Assembly (NCBI RefSeq): GCF_007859675.1 | Contig: NZ_CP042305.1 | Location: 4,030,001 to 4,094,000, forward strand | Length of the DNA: 64,000 nucleotides | Reading direction: 5' to 3' | From: Humibacter ginsenosidimutans | GTDB lineage: Bacteria > Actinomycetota > Actinomycetes > Actinomycetales > Microbacteriaceae | In this document: positions 45,457 through 53,540 of the stretch, piece after piece | Layout of the letters: each line of letters begins with the position of its first letter | Position numbering within the stretch: position 1 is the stretch's first letter | Translations under genes and position numbers: made by a program | Notes under the pieces: model-generated | Databases searched by the model: none | Told to the model about the DNA's origin: nothing | The model's input: the letters and a program-made list of their open reading frames with translations, nothing else

Positions 45457-46486
45457 CTGGGTGGGCATCCTGCTGCTGGTGGTGCTGCTGGCGGGCAACG
45501 CGTTCTTCGTCGGCGCCGAGTTCGCCGTGATGTCGGCAAGGCGTTCTCAGATCGAGCCGAAGGCCGAGAGCGGCAGTCGTTCCGCGCGCACCGCGCTCTG
45601 GGCGATGGAGCACGCGACGCTGATGCTCGCGACGACGCAGCTCGGCATCACGGTGTGCTCGCTGCTCATCCTCAACGTGTCGGAGCCGGCGATCCATCAC
45701 CTGATCGAGCTGCCGTTGAGCCTCACCGGGCTGTCCGAGGAGTGGATCGGCGGCATCGCGTTCGCCGTGGCCCTCGTGCTCGTCACGTTCTTGCACGTCG
45801 TGTTCGGCGAGATGGTGCCGAAGAACCTGTCGTTCTCGGTGCCCGATCGTGCCGCCATCCTGCTCGCGCCGCCGCTGGTGGGCATCGCCCGCGTGTTCAA
45901 GCCCATCGTCGTGGCGCTCAACGCCACCTCGAACGGCATCGTGCGACTCTTCGGCGTGAAGCCGGTCAACGAAGCCGTCAGCACGTTCACGCTCGACGAG
46001 GTCGCGACGATCGTCGACCAGTCCACGCGCGAGGGAGTGCTCACCGACCGCACGGGCACGCTGAGCAATGCGTTCGAGTTCTCCGCGAAGAAGGTTCGGG
46101 ATGTCACGCTCGGCCTCGAGACGCTCGTCTGCCTCCCCGAGACGGCGACCCCGTCCGACGTGGAACGCGCCGTCGCGAAACACGGGTTCTCCCGCTACGT
46201 GATCGTGGACGCGGCCGGCGAGCCCGTCGGCTACGTGCACCTCAAAGACGTGCTCGACCTGGAGGGCGACGGATACGACGAGCCCGTGCCTGCGGCGCGC
46301 ATCCGCCCGTTCGTGCTGCTGCAGCCCGAGACCGACATCGAGGACGCCCTCGCGATGATGCGCCGTGCCGCCGGACACGTCGGGCGCGCGGTCGGCCCCG
46401 GGGACGAGACCCTCGGCGTCGTGTTCCTCGAGGACATCATCGAGGAGCTGGTCGGTGAAGTGCAGGACGCGACGCGGCGGGCGTGA
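45449..46486 (+). CDS. Second DUF21-CBS membrane protein (short form)
   Basis: 345 residues from ATG 45449 (GTG 45443 gives two more). DUF21 domain with VGAEFAVMSARRSQIEP and VVFGEMVPKNLSFS, then a CBS pair (VCLPETATPSDVERAVAKHGFSRYVIVDAAGEPVGYVHLKDVL, ending VVFLEDIIEELVGEVQDA). It stops right after the second CBS and lacks the CorC_HlyC domain of its neighbour. Overlapping genes and shared domains suggest a heteromeric transporter with the upstream protein (inference). Confidence 0.9.
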   Translation: MADWVGILLLVVLLAGNAFFVGAEFAVMSARRSQIEPKAESGSRSARTALWAMEHATLMLATTQLGITVCSLLILNVSEPAIHHLIELPLSLTGLSEEWIGGIAFAVALVLVTFLHVVFGEMVPKNLSFSVPDRAAILLAPPLVGIARVFKPIVVALNATSNGIVRLFGVKPVNEAVSTFTLDEVATIVDQSTREGVLTDRTGTLSNAFEFSAKKVRDVTLGLETLVCLPETATPSDVERAVAKHGFSRYVIVDAAGEPVGYVHLKDVLDLEGDGYDEPVPAARIRPFVLLQPETDIEDALAMMRRAAGHVGRAVGPGDETLGVVFLEDIIEELVGEVQDATRRA

Positions 46487-46552
46487 GCGGGAACGCTGCG
46501 TCCTGAGCGAGCTCCGCGGAATAGCGCGTCCGCGAGTCGTGCTGTAGCAAGC

Positions 46553-47404
46553 ATGTCGTGGTTGATGTCGCGGTTGAATCGTGTGTGTCTGAGCACCGAG
46601 GAGGCTCTCGTCGAGCTGTCGGGACCTCGATGGGTGTACGTGGAAACCGGTGAGCTGCTGCTTTCGATGCTCGGATCACGGAACCGGATCGGTGCCGCGG
46701 ATGCCGTGCTTCTGGATGCAAGCACTTCTTATCGGCTCGTCGCCGCCGTCGACTCCGTCGTCGTCGTTGCCGACCTGCACGCTTCGGGCAGAAGCGGTGT
46801 GCCCAGTCCTCTGATCGTTCGTCACTTCGCGGCCCGGCACCCGGGTTTGACAGCGTTGGTGGGCAGTTGCCCGCAGCAGGGGCCGGGGACGGGGACTGCG
46901 CACTTCACCGAGAGCTATGGAAACCTGATCGCGGCGGCGATGACCGCTTCATGGCACGAGGACAGCGGCAGGCCGGAGGAGACCGACCCCGTGGTCGATG
47001 CCATCGTCTCGGCGTTGACAGTGCACCCGGAGGAGACCTGGAGTGTGGAGCGGATGGCCGAGCTCGTTCATCTGTCGCGCTCAGCTCTGGGGGAGCGGTT
47101 CCGGCGATCGTTCGGTCTCGGACCGATGGAGGTGCTGAGACAGATCCGGATGGACCGAGCGCGTGGCTTGCTGCGCGACGGAACCCTTCGGGTCGAGTCG
47201 ATCGCATCACGGGTGGGATATGGCTCGGCGGCGGCATTCGTCCGAGCGTTCGTCGCGCAGCACGGTTTGCCGCCGCAGCAGTGGCGCGAGAGTCAGCTCC
47301 GCGTGCGGGCCAGTGGAGACGAAGGCGCCGGTAGGGCAGCGAAGCCGGCACTCGCGGCGATCGCGACCACGGCACCGACGATCAATGCCGTGCTCACTCC
47401 GTAA
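46553..47404 (+). CDS. AraC family transcriptional regulator
   Basis: 283 residues. An N-terminal cupin-like sensing region (about 1-130: ALVELSGPRWVYVETGELLLSML) and a C-terminal AraC double HTH (about 150-250: VERMAELVHLSRSALGERFRRSFGLGPMEVLRQIRMDRARGLL, IASRVGYGSAAAFVRAFVAQHG). The last 30 or so residues beyond the HTH lie antisense to the MFS gene: the two 3' ends overlap by 112 nt. Codon use is less GC-biased than the surroundings, hinting at recent acquisition. Probably regulates the adjacent MFS transporter. Confidence 0.87.
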   Translation: MSWLMSRLNRVCLSTEEALVELSGPRWVYVETGELLLSMLGSRNRIGAADAVLLDASTSYRLVAAVDSVVVVADLHASGRSGVPSPLIVRHFAARHPGLTALVGSCPQQGPGTGTAHFTESYGNLIAAAMTASWHEDSGRPEETDPVVDAIVSALTVHPEETWSVERMAELVHLSRSALGERFRRSFGLGPMEVLRQIRMDRARGLLRDGTLRVESIASRVGYGSAAAFVRAFVAQHGLPPQQWRESQLRVRASGDEGAGRAAKPALAAIATTAPTINAVLTP

Positions 47405-48471
47405 CTGTCGAGAAGCACTCCGCCGATGACGGCCCCGATGGTGATCGCCAGCTGGAACGCCATCACCTGAAGCGAGAGTGCGGACTCAGCGAGCTCTGGC
47501 TCAGCGCGGGCCATCCACAGCTGCGTTGCCACAGGCAGCGCATTGAAGGCCACGCCCCAGATCACGACCGCGACGACGAGCAGGGGAAGAGACTGAGCCG
47601 TCGCGGTGAGCACGAGTCCGACCGCGAGCAGGAGCGGCGCGGAGGCCACGAGCATCCGCAGCCGCCCCGCCATGCGCCCCGCGAGCAGATTGCCGAGCAT
47701 GGCTCCGAGACCCCAGCACAGCAGCAGCCACCCCGCGGCGTTCGGTGCGATGCCCGCCACAGCGACTCGGATGTACGGATAGGCGACGAAGTTGCCCAGC
47801 ACGGAGAGGGCGACCAAGACGGATCCGAGCACCAGCCGAGGAGTGCGGACGGCTCGTCCGAGCATCGCCGAGCCGGCAGACGGATGTGCCGGCACTGACG
47901 GCAGCGTGAGGACCAGTGACAAGGCGGCGAGTGCGCACAGCACGGCTGCCGCCGCGAATGTCGTGCGCCAGCCGAGCGCGCCGCTCACCAGCGAGGCGAC
48001 AGGCACGCCGACGACGGTGGCAACGGAGACCCCGAAGGCCAGCGCGGTGGAGACGACGTGATCGCGTCCTGGCATCGCTCGCACGCCCGCCGGGAACGCG
48101 AACGACCAGTAGCCGGCCAGCGCGATCCCGAGCAGCACGCGTGCCGTCAGCAGAAGCGCGAAGTCGGGAGCGATGGCCACGACGATGTTCGACGCCGTTG
48201 CGATGAGCAGAAGAAGGGTCAAGACCCTTCGCCGGTCCGTGCGAGGGAGGACGAGCGCGATGCTCGGCGCCGTCACCGCTCCGGCGACGGCAGTCGCAGC
48301 AACGGCCAGACCGGCCATTCCTTCCGAGATGCCGAGACCCCTGGAGAGATCGGGGAGCACGCTCGCCGGCAAGAATTCGCTCGCGACGACCGTCGCGATG
48401 CCGAGACTCAAGGCTATGACCGGTTTCCAACCCGATCGTGTGGCGGAGCGGTGGTCGCGCAATGTCGTCAT
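47293..48471 (-). CDS. MFS transporter (AraJ/DHA1-like)
   Basis: 392 residues, 12 hydrophobic helices. The loop 2-3 motif is PRTDRRRVLTLLLL; the N-terminal helix has TVVASEFLPASVLPDLSRGLGISEGMAGL as in sugar/drug exporters of the DHA1 class. ATG 48471 with GGAAG upstream; the frame is open to 48633 without an RBS. Convergent and overlapping with the araC gene, forming a two-gene module. Substrate unknown. Confidence 0.9.
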   Translation of the reverse strand: MTTLRDHRSATRSGWKPVIALSLGIATVVASEFLPASVLPDLSRGLGISEGMAGLAVAATAVAGAVTAPSIALVLPRTDRRRVLTLLLLIATASNIVVAIAPDFALLLTARVLLGIALAGYWSFAFPAGVRAMPGRDHVVSTALAFGVSVATVVGVPVASLVSGALGWRTTFAAAAVLCALAALSLVLTLPSVPAHPSAGSAMLGRAVRTPRLVLGSVLVALSVLGNFVAYPYIRVAVAGIAPNAAGWLLLCWGLGAMLGNLLAGRMAGRLRMLVASAPLLLAVGLVLTATAQSLPLLVVAVVIWGVAFNALPVATQLWMARAEPELAESALSLQVMAFQLAITIGAVIGGVLLDSYGVSTALIVGAVVAIAASAGFAALPAPSSPLARTRS

Positions 48472-48669
48472 GTGGACCACGCTTCCGGTTCTCGAACGCG
48501 GGCGGTTGACCGCATCACCGCTCGTCTTGATCGATTGACCTTCGTTCGAAGAGCGACGCAGTGACGTGCAAGGCCGAGACACCCCGCTGGAACGAGGTCC
48601 TCGGTGAGCTGCCACTGCTTCTTGGCTCGCCACCGGGTACGCCCAGGGCCGGCACCAGACGAGAACTGC

Positions 48670-49761
48670 TTACGGCACCGGGGGAGTCCGCCACGTCGCG
48701 CGCAGGTACTGACCGGGCCAATAGTCGACCTCGACACCGAGCTCGTGCGCGGCACGCAGCGGGAAGTGCGGGTCGCGCAGCAGTTCGCGGGCCAGCGAGA
48801 CCGCGTCCGCCTGGCCCGACGCGACGACCTCGGCCGCCTGCGCGGGCTCGGTGATGATGCCGACGGCCGACACGGGCAGTCCGGTCAGCTCCCGGATGCG
48901 CGCGGCGAACGGCACCTGGTAGCCGGGCCCGACCGGGATGTCGGCGGGCACGTTGCCGCCGGAGGAGATGTCGAAGAAATCGGCACCGGCATCCGCACAC
49001 CACTGCGCCACCGTGGCGCACTCGTCAACGTCCCATCCGGTGGGCACCCACTCGCTGGCGGAGAAGCGCACGAACAACGGCAGGTCGCCGATGGCCTCTC
49101 GCACGGAGGCCACCACGCGCAGCAGCAGGCGAGCGCGGTTCTCCAGGCTGCCGCCGTAGGCATCCACTCGCACGTTGCTCGCGGGGGAGAGGAACTCGTG
49201 CAGCAGGTAGCCGTGCGCGGCATGGATCTCCACCATGCCGAAGCCCGCTTTGACCGAGCGCCGGGCTGCGGCAGTGAACGCGTCGACGACACGATCGATG
49301 CCTTCGAGGTCGAGTTCCTCGGGTACGGCGAGACCGTGGAAGGCGATCGGCGACGGTGCCAGCGCGGTCCAGCCGCCGGAGTCCGCGGGGATCGAGCCGC
49401 TTCGGCCGTCCTCGCCCCACGGCGACCACGTCGACGCCTTGCGGCCGGCATGTGCGAGCTGGATGCCGGGCACGGCTCCCTGCTCCGCGATGAAGCGGGC
49501 GATCGGGCGCCAGGCATCCACCTGATCGTCGTTCCAGATGCCGGTGTCGCGGTCGGAGATGCGACCGCCAGGGGTGACCGCGGTCGCCTCGGCGATCACG
49601 AGCGACGACCCGCCCGCGGCGATCGACCCGAGGTGCATCAGGTGCCACGGCGTGGGCACGCCATCGCGTGTCATCACGGAGTACTGGCACATCGGCGCCG
49701 TGAAGATGCGGTTGCGCAGCCGAGTGCCCCTGATGTCGAGCGGGTCGAAGAGGTGCGACAC
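48670..49761 (-). CDS. NADH:flavin oxidoreductase, old yellow enzyme family (YqjM type)
   Basis: 363 residues, TIM-barrel FMN enzyme. FDPLDIRGTRLRNRIFTAPM with MCQYS as FMN-binding start, HLMHLGSIAAGGSSLVIAEATAV, QLAHAGRKAS, and the substrate-side HAAHGYLLHEFLSP. The Cys in PMCQYS near residue 25 matches YqjM-like thermophilic-type OYEs, which reduce activated C=C bonds with NADPH. Preceded (48472-48669) by about 200 nt in which I find no gene. Confidence 0.92.
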   Translation of the reverse strand: MSHLFDPLDIRGTRLRNRIFTAPMCQYSVMTRDGVPTPWHLMHLGSIAAGGSSLVIAEATAVTPGGRISDRDTGIWNDDQVDAWRPIARFIAEQGAVPGIQLAHAGRKASTWSPWGEDGRSGSIPADSGGWTALAPSPIAFHGLAVPEELDLEGIDRVVDAFTAAARRSVKAGFGMVEIHAAHGYLLHEFLSPASNVRVDAYGGSLENRARLLLRVVASVREAIGDLPLFVRFSASEWVPTGWDVDECATVAQWCADAGADFFDISSGGNVPADIPVGPGYQVPFAARIRELTGLPVSAVGIITEPAQAAEVVASGQADAVSLARELLRDPHFPLRAAHELGVEVDYWPGQYLRATWRTPPVP

Positions 49762-49839
49762 GGTGCTCCTTGCGGTGATCGAATGCGGTGATCGGATGTA
49801 GTGCGTGGCCGCAGCGGCTGAGCGACCATCCGTGGCGCC

Positions 49840-50457
49840 TCAGCGGGCGAGCGACTCCAGGAACGCGCGCAGCGGTGCGGCGCCCGTGAACACGTGCCCG
49901 GTGATGCCGAGCGACTCGGCGCCCGCCACGTTGTCCGCGCGGTTGTCGATGAAGACCGTGTGCGCGGCATCCACGCCCAGTTCATCGATGGCGTGCTGGA
50001 AGATCGCCGTGTCGGGCTTGGCCAGCAACAGCTCGCCGGAGACGAAGACGCGCTCGAACAGCGAACCGATGAGACCCTGCCTGAAGTAGCTGCCGAAGTC
50101 GGCGCCGGCATTGGACAGCAGCGCCAGACGGGTGCCGCCGTCGCGCAGATCGACGAGGACGTCGATCGTGCCGGTGTCGACGCTGAGCCAGCCGCGGAAG
50201 TCGGTGACCCAGAGCAGGTGCAGCGTGCTCTCCGACCAGTCGGCCTGCGTGTCGGCCTCGATGCGTCGCCAGTAGTCGTGGATGCTCAGCGTTCCCAGAT
50301 CGAGCTCGCCGCGGTGGCTCCAGTACGACGCCCAGAACGCATCGGGTTCCACCCCTGCGACGTCGAGGAGCGCCTGCCTGTCGAATTCGCTGGGTGTGAG
50401 CGAGATGACCTCGCCGTAGTCGAACACCACCACGCGGTCGGGCAGAGAGATCGGCAT
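49840..50457 (-). CDS. HAD family hydrolase
   Basis: 205 residues. Motif I VVVFDYGEV (nucleophile Asp; the usual second Asp is Gly), motif II LALLSNAGADFG, motif III SGELLLAKPD, motif IV HTVFIDNRADNVAGAESLG. The DYG pattern is that of the epoxide-hydrolase-N/sugar-phosphatase subfamily often written FDFGGV. Phosphatase of unknown substrate. ATG 50457 with AAAGGG upstream. Divergent from nnrD. Confidence 0.88.
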   Translation of the reverse strand: MPISLPDRVVVFDYGEVISLTPSEFDRQALLDVAGVEPDAFWASYWSHRGELDLGTLSIHDYWRRIEADTQADWSESTLHLLWVTDFRGWLSVDTGTIDVLVDLRDGGTRLALLSNAGADFGSYFRQGLIGSLFERVFVSGELLLAKPDTAIFQHAIDELGVDAAHTVFIDNRADNVAGAESLGITGHVFTGAAPLRAFLESLAR

Positions 50458-50567
50458 GCGCGGCCCTTTCGTCGAGTGCGAGCCGCACGCACCGGCCCGA
50501 GCACTGCGCGGCGCGGCGCGAAGGCCGTCGGCGTGGCAAGGGCTGGGCGTTGCGGCGTTTGCCAACC

Positions 50568-50573
50568 TATCGT
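50568..50573 (+). promoter_or_regulatory. -10 box of nnrD
   Basis: TATCGT ends 6 nt before ATG 50580. GAAGG lies within that spacer but too close to act as a normal SD on a longer leader. Confidence 0.45.
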
Positions 50574-50579
50574 GAAGGC

Positions 50580-51479
50580 ATGACGCACGAGCCGGCTCAA
50601 CGCCAGTCACGGGAATGGACGCTCTCCGACTGCGGCGAGTGGATCGCCGTGCCCGGCGCAGGCGACGACAAATATTCGCGCGGCGTGCTCGGGGTCGTCA
50701 CGGGCTCCGACGAATACCCGGGTGCCGCGGTGCTCGGCGTCGAAGCGGCCACGCGCACCGGCGTCGGCATGGTGCGCTACGTGGGCGACGATGTGCCGTC
50801 GCGCCTCGTGCTCGAGCGCCGTCCCGAGACGGTGACGGCGGTCGGTCGGGTGCAGGCATGGCTGATCGGCTCCGGAATGGATGCCGCCCACCGCGACCCT
50901 GCGAACGCCGCCCGCCTGCGCGCCGCGCTCGCCGACGGCGTGCCGTGCGTCGTCGACGCCGGCGCACTCGACCTGATCGCGGAAGAGCACGCGCCGGTCG
51001 TCATCACGCCGCACTACCGCGAGCTCGCCCGCGTTCTCGCCGGAGACGCCGCGCGCGCTTCGGGAGGCGGCGCAGGCGCACCCTCTGCGGAGAAGATCGC
51101 GGCGGATGCGCGCGGCTGGGCCCGCCGCGCGGCGGATGCCACGGGCGCCACGGTGCTGCTCAAGGGACACGTGACGCACGTGTGCGCCCCGGGCGGCGAG
51201 GTGATCGACGTGTGCACGGGGCCCGATGCCGGCTGGCTGGCGACGGCGGGGAGCGGGGACGCGCTGGGCGGCATCCTCGGTGCCCTGCTGGCCACGCATG
51301 CGGACCGGATCGCCGCGGAGGGCCACGATGCGCTCGCTGCCCTGGCGGCGACGGCGGCAGCGTTGCACGGAGCCGCGGGAGCGAGGGCGTCTGCGGCGCG
51401 TGCGGGTGGCCCCATCGCGGCACTCGACGTGGCGGAGCACGTCGCGACGGTGGTCGGAGACGTGTTGTCGGCGGCGTGA
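50580..51479 (+). CDS. nnrD: ADP-dependent NAD(P)H-hydrate dehydratase
   Basis: 299 residues, ribokinase-like YjeF C-terminal domain. Dehydrates the damaged hydrate form of NAD(P)H. Diagnostic ATAGSGDALGGILGALL near residue 222 (catalytic Asp in GSGD), VITPHYRELARVL, VLLKGHVTHV, KYSRGVLGVVTGSDEYPGAA. The epimerase domain (NnrE) is not fused here and is elsewhere. Confidence 0.93.
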   Translation: MTHEPAQRQSREWTLSDCGEWIAVPGAGDDKYSRGVLGVVTGSDEYPGAAVLGVEAATRTGVGMVRYVGDDVPSRLVLERRPETVTAVGRVQAWLIGSGMDAAHRDPANAARLRAALADGVPCVVDAGALDLIAEEHAPVVITPHYRELARVLAGDAARASGGGAGAPSAEKIAADARGWARRAADATGATVLLKGHVTHVCAPGGEVIDVCTGPDAGWLATAGSGDALGGILGALLATHADRIAAEGHDALAALAATAAALHGAAGARASAARAGGPIAALDVAEHVATVVGDVLSAA

Positions 51480-51577
51480 CGTGTCAGGGGGTGCCGGCAC
51501 GAACATCCCCTCGCATGGTCGCCGGAATGACCGGCTCGCGGGGCCGTGAGCGGCGAGAATCGGCGTCTCGCGGCCGA

Positions 51578-51583
51578 TAACAT
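51578..51583 (+). promoter_or_regulatory. -10 box of the GT87 gene
   Basis: TAACAT, 8 nt before ATG 51592; no SD. Confidence 0.45.
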
Positions 51584-51591
51584 GGTCGTCT

Positions 51592-53034
51592 ATGGCCACC
51601 GACACCCCGACGACCGCGACGGCCACCGGAGGCGCGGCCGCCGAGCCGTCGAGATCCGGTGACCGACGCGCCCGACTGAACGCGCTCGCCCGCGACCCGT
51701 ACGCGCTCTGGGGAGCGTTCCTGCTGGTGCACGTCGTGCTGTGGCTGACGGCCCTGCTCGGCAGCGGGATGCCGTTGGGCGACGTCACACTGGTCTACCT
51801 GCCCTGGGCGCAGCTCGCCGAGCACGGCTACACGTTCATGGGCGTCACGTCGCCGTGGGTGTATCCGGCGGTGGCCATGGTGCCCATCCTGATTCCGATG
51901 CTCGCAGGCAGCGGCGGTTACGTCATGGCGTGGCTCGCCATGGTGACGCTGTTCGACGTGGCGGCCTTCGCCGTGCTCATCCGCAGGCGGCGCAGGCGGT
52001 CGGTCGCCGCGGCCTGGTGGTGGCTGGCATTTCTGCTGCTGCTCGGCCCGATCGCCGTCGGGCGGCTCGACGCCGTGTCGGTGGCGATCGTGATCATCGC
52101 GCTGGTGTGGCTCGCGGCCAGGCCGCAACTGGCATCCGTGCTGCTCGCGGTGGCGACCTGGATCAAGGTGTGGCCCGCCGGCGTGATCCTCGCGATCATC
52201 GTGGCGGTGCGCAGGCGCTGGCTGGTGCTCGGCTACGTGCTCGTGACGAGCGCCGTCATCACGATCGTCGCGATCGCCTTCGGCGGCCTCGACGACGTCT
52301 TCAGCTTCGTCGGTCAGCAGACCGGCCGAGGTCTGCAGATCGAGGCGCCGATCAGCATGCCGTGGATGTGGGCCGCTGCCCTGCACGTGCAGGGCAGCTT
52401 CCTGTACTACGACCAGCACCTGCTGACATTCCAGGTGATGGGGCGCAACATCGCGGCGGTGAGCGCCATGATGACTCCGGCGCTCGCGATCGCCGTGGCG
52501 GCGGTCACGCTGATCGGGCTGCGCGCCGTGCTGCGCCGCGCACCGAGCGCGCTCGTGCTGCCGCAGCTGATGCTCGCCATCGTCACCGCGCTGATCGCGT
52601 TCAACAAAGTGGGCTCGCCGCAGTACATCGACTGGCTGGCTGCGCCCGTGATCATCGGTCTGCTGATGTCCGGGCGCCGGTTCCTCACCCCCGCGGTGCT
52701 CGTGGCTGTCACCGCGGGACTGACGCAGCTCTTCTATCCGTACCTGTACATGGAGCTGCTGAATCTCAATGCGTGGATGCTCGCGGCCGTCACCGCGCGC
52801 AACGTCATGCTCTTCGTCGTGCTGGGCTGGGCCGTCGTCGCGCTCTGGCGCACCGGCACGCGCGCGAAGCGCGCGGCCGCCACCGGACCGCGGACGACGG
52901 CGGGCTCGACCACCTGGCCGCGGGACGACGCGGGCGAGGGCGAGTCGGAGGGCGGGGCATCCCTCGAGAGAGGCAACCGGGCGGCGGACCGCGTCGAGCC
53001 GACAGTCGACGAACTGTTCCCGAACCAGGTGTGA
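51592..53034 (+). CDS. Polyprenyl-phosphate-mannose type mannosyltransferase (GT87/DUF2029)
   Basis: 480 residues with about ten membrane helices. A polar N-terminus, then GALLVHVVL-like first helix, the acidic loop GDVTLVYLPWAQLAEHGY (family catalytic Asp region), RLDAVSV, a late KVGSPQYIDWLAAP and a soluble C-terminal tail (VEPTVDELFPNQV). GT-C family enzymes such as PimE use polyprenyl-phosphomannose to elongate cell-envelope glycolipids. Assignment rests on topology and motifs. Confidence 0.82.
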   Translation: MATDTPTTATATGGAAAEPSRSGDRRARLNALARDPYALWGAFLLVHVVLWLTALLGSGMPLGDVTLVYLPWAQLAEHGYTFMGVTSPWVYPAVAMVPILIPMLAGSGGYVMAWLAMVTLFDVAAFAVLIRRRRRRSVAAAWWWLAFLLLLGPIAVGRLDAVSVAIVIIALVWLAARPQLASVLLAVATWIKVWPAGVILAIIVAVRRRWLVLGYVLVTSAVITIVAIAFGGLDDVFSFVGQQTGRGLQIEAPISMPWMWAAALHVQGSFLYYDQHLLTFQVMGRNIAAVSAMMTPALAIAVAAVTLIGLRAVLRRAPSALVLPQLMLAIVTALIAFNKVGSPQYIDWLAAPVIIGLLMSGRRFLTPAVLVAVTAGLTQLFYPYLYMELLNLNAWMLAAVTARNVMLFVVLGWAVVALWRTGTRAKRAAATGPRTTAGSTTWPRDDAGEGESEGGASLERGNRAADRVEPTVDELFPNQV

Positions 53035-53072
53035 GAGCCTGGCAGCGGCCACAGAACGTAAAGGACACCACC

Positions 53073-53384
53073 ATGCTCGTCGCCTTCTCCGTCGCTCCCA
53101 GCGGCACCGGCCGCGCAGACGGCTCCGTGCACGACGCGGTCGCGGCCGCCGTGCGCATCGTGCGCGAATCCGGCCTGCCGAATCACACCGACTCGATGTT
53201 CACCACCGTCGAGGGAGAGTGGGACGAGGTCTTCGACGTCGTCAAGCGGGCAACGGATGCCGTCGGCCAGTTCGGTTCCCGCGTCTCGCTCGTGCTCAAG
53301 GCCGACATCCGTCCCGGCTACACGGGAGAGCTCACCGGCAAGATCGAGCGACTGGATGCCGCGCTCGACGAGCTCGGCGAGTAG
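53073..53384 (+). CDS. Thiamine-binding protein (MTH1187/YkoF-like)
   Basis: 103 residues. A ferredoxin-like fold protein: MLVAFSVAPSGTG, VRIVRESGLPNHTDSMFTTVEGEWDEVFDVVKRATDAV, SLVLKADIRPGYTGEL. Homologues bind thiamine or its precursors. AAAGGAC SD precedes ATG 53073. It follows the GT87 gene by 38 nt with no other thiamine gene nearby. Confidence 0.85.
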   Translation: MLVAFSVAPSGTGRADGSVHDAVAAAVRIVRESGLPNHTDSMFTTVEGEWDEVFDVVKRATDAVGQFGSRVSLVLKADIRPGYTGELTGKIERLDAALDELGE

Positions 53385-53494
53385 CACGCTCCCACGCGAC
53401 GGACAGGGCCGCGGGACGTGCGTGCCGCGCGCTTGCTCACGGCACGCATCGGCCAGGAAATCCGCCACCCTTCGGTTGCGTCATCGACACGATA

Positions 53495-53508
53495 TCGAAT
53501 CGATTCGA
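53495..53508. promoter_or_regulatory. Perfect 14-bp palindrome before an MFS gene
   Basis: TCGAATCGATTCGA in the -35 region of the MFS promoter (its -10 is at 53528-53533). AT-richer than its surroundings; candidate repressor operator. Confidence 0.5.
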
Positions 53509-53527
53509 ATCTGTAACGTGCGACGTT

Positions 53528-53533
53528 TACGAT
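53528..53533 (+). promoter_or_regulatory. -10 box of the MFS gene
   Basis: TACGAT, 7 nt before ATG 53541. It overlaps the alternative ATG 53532, so the downstream ATG is favoured. Confidence 0.45.
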
Positions 53534-53540
53534 GGTGCTC

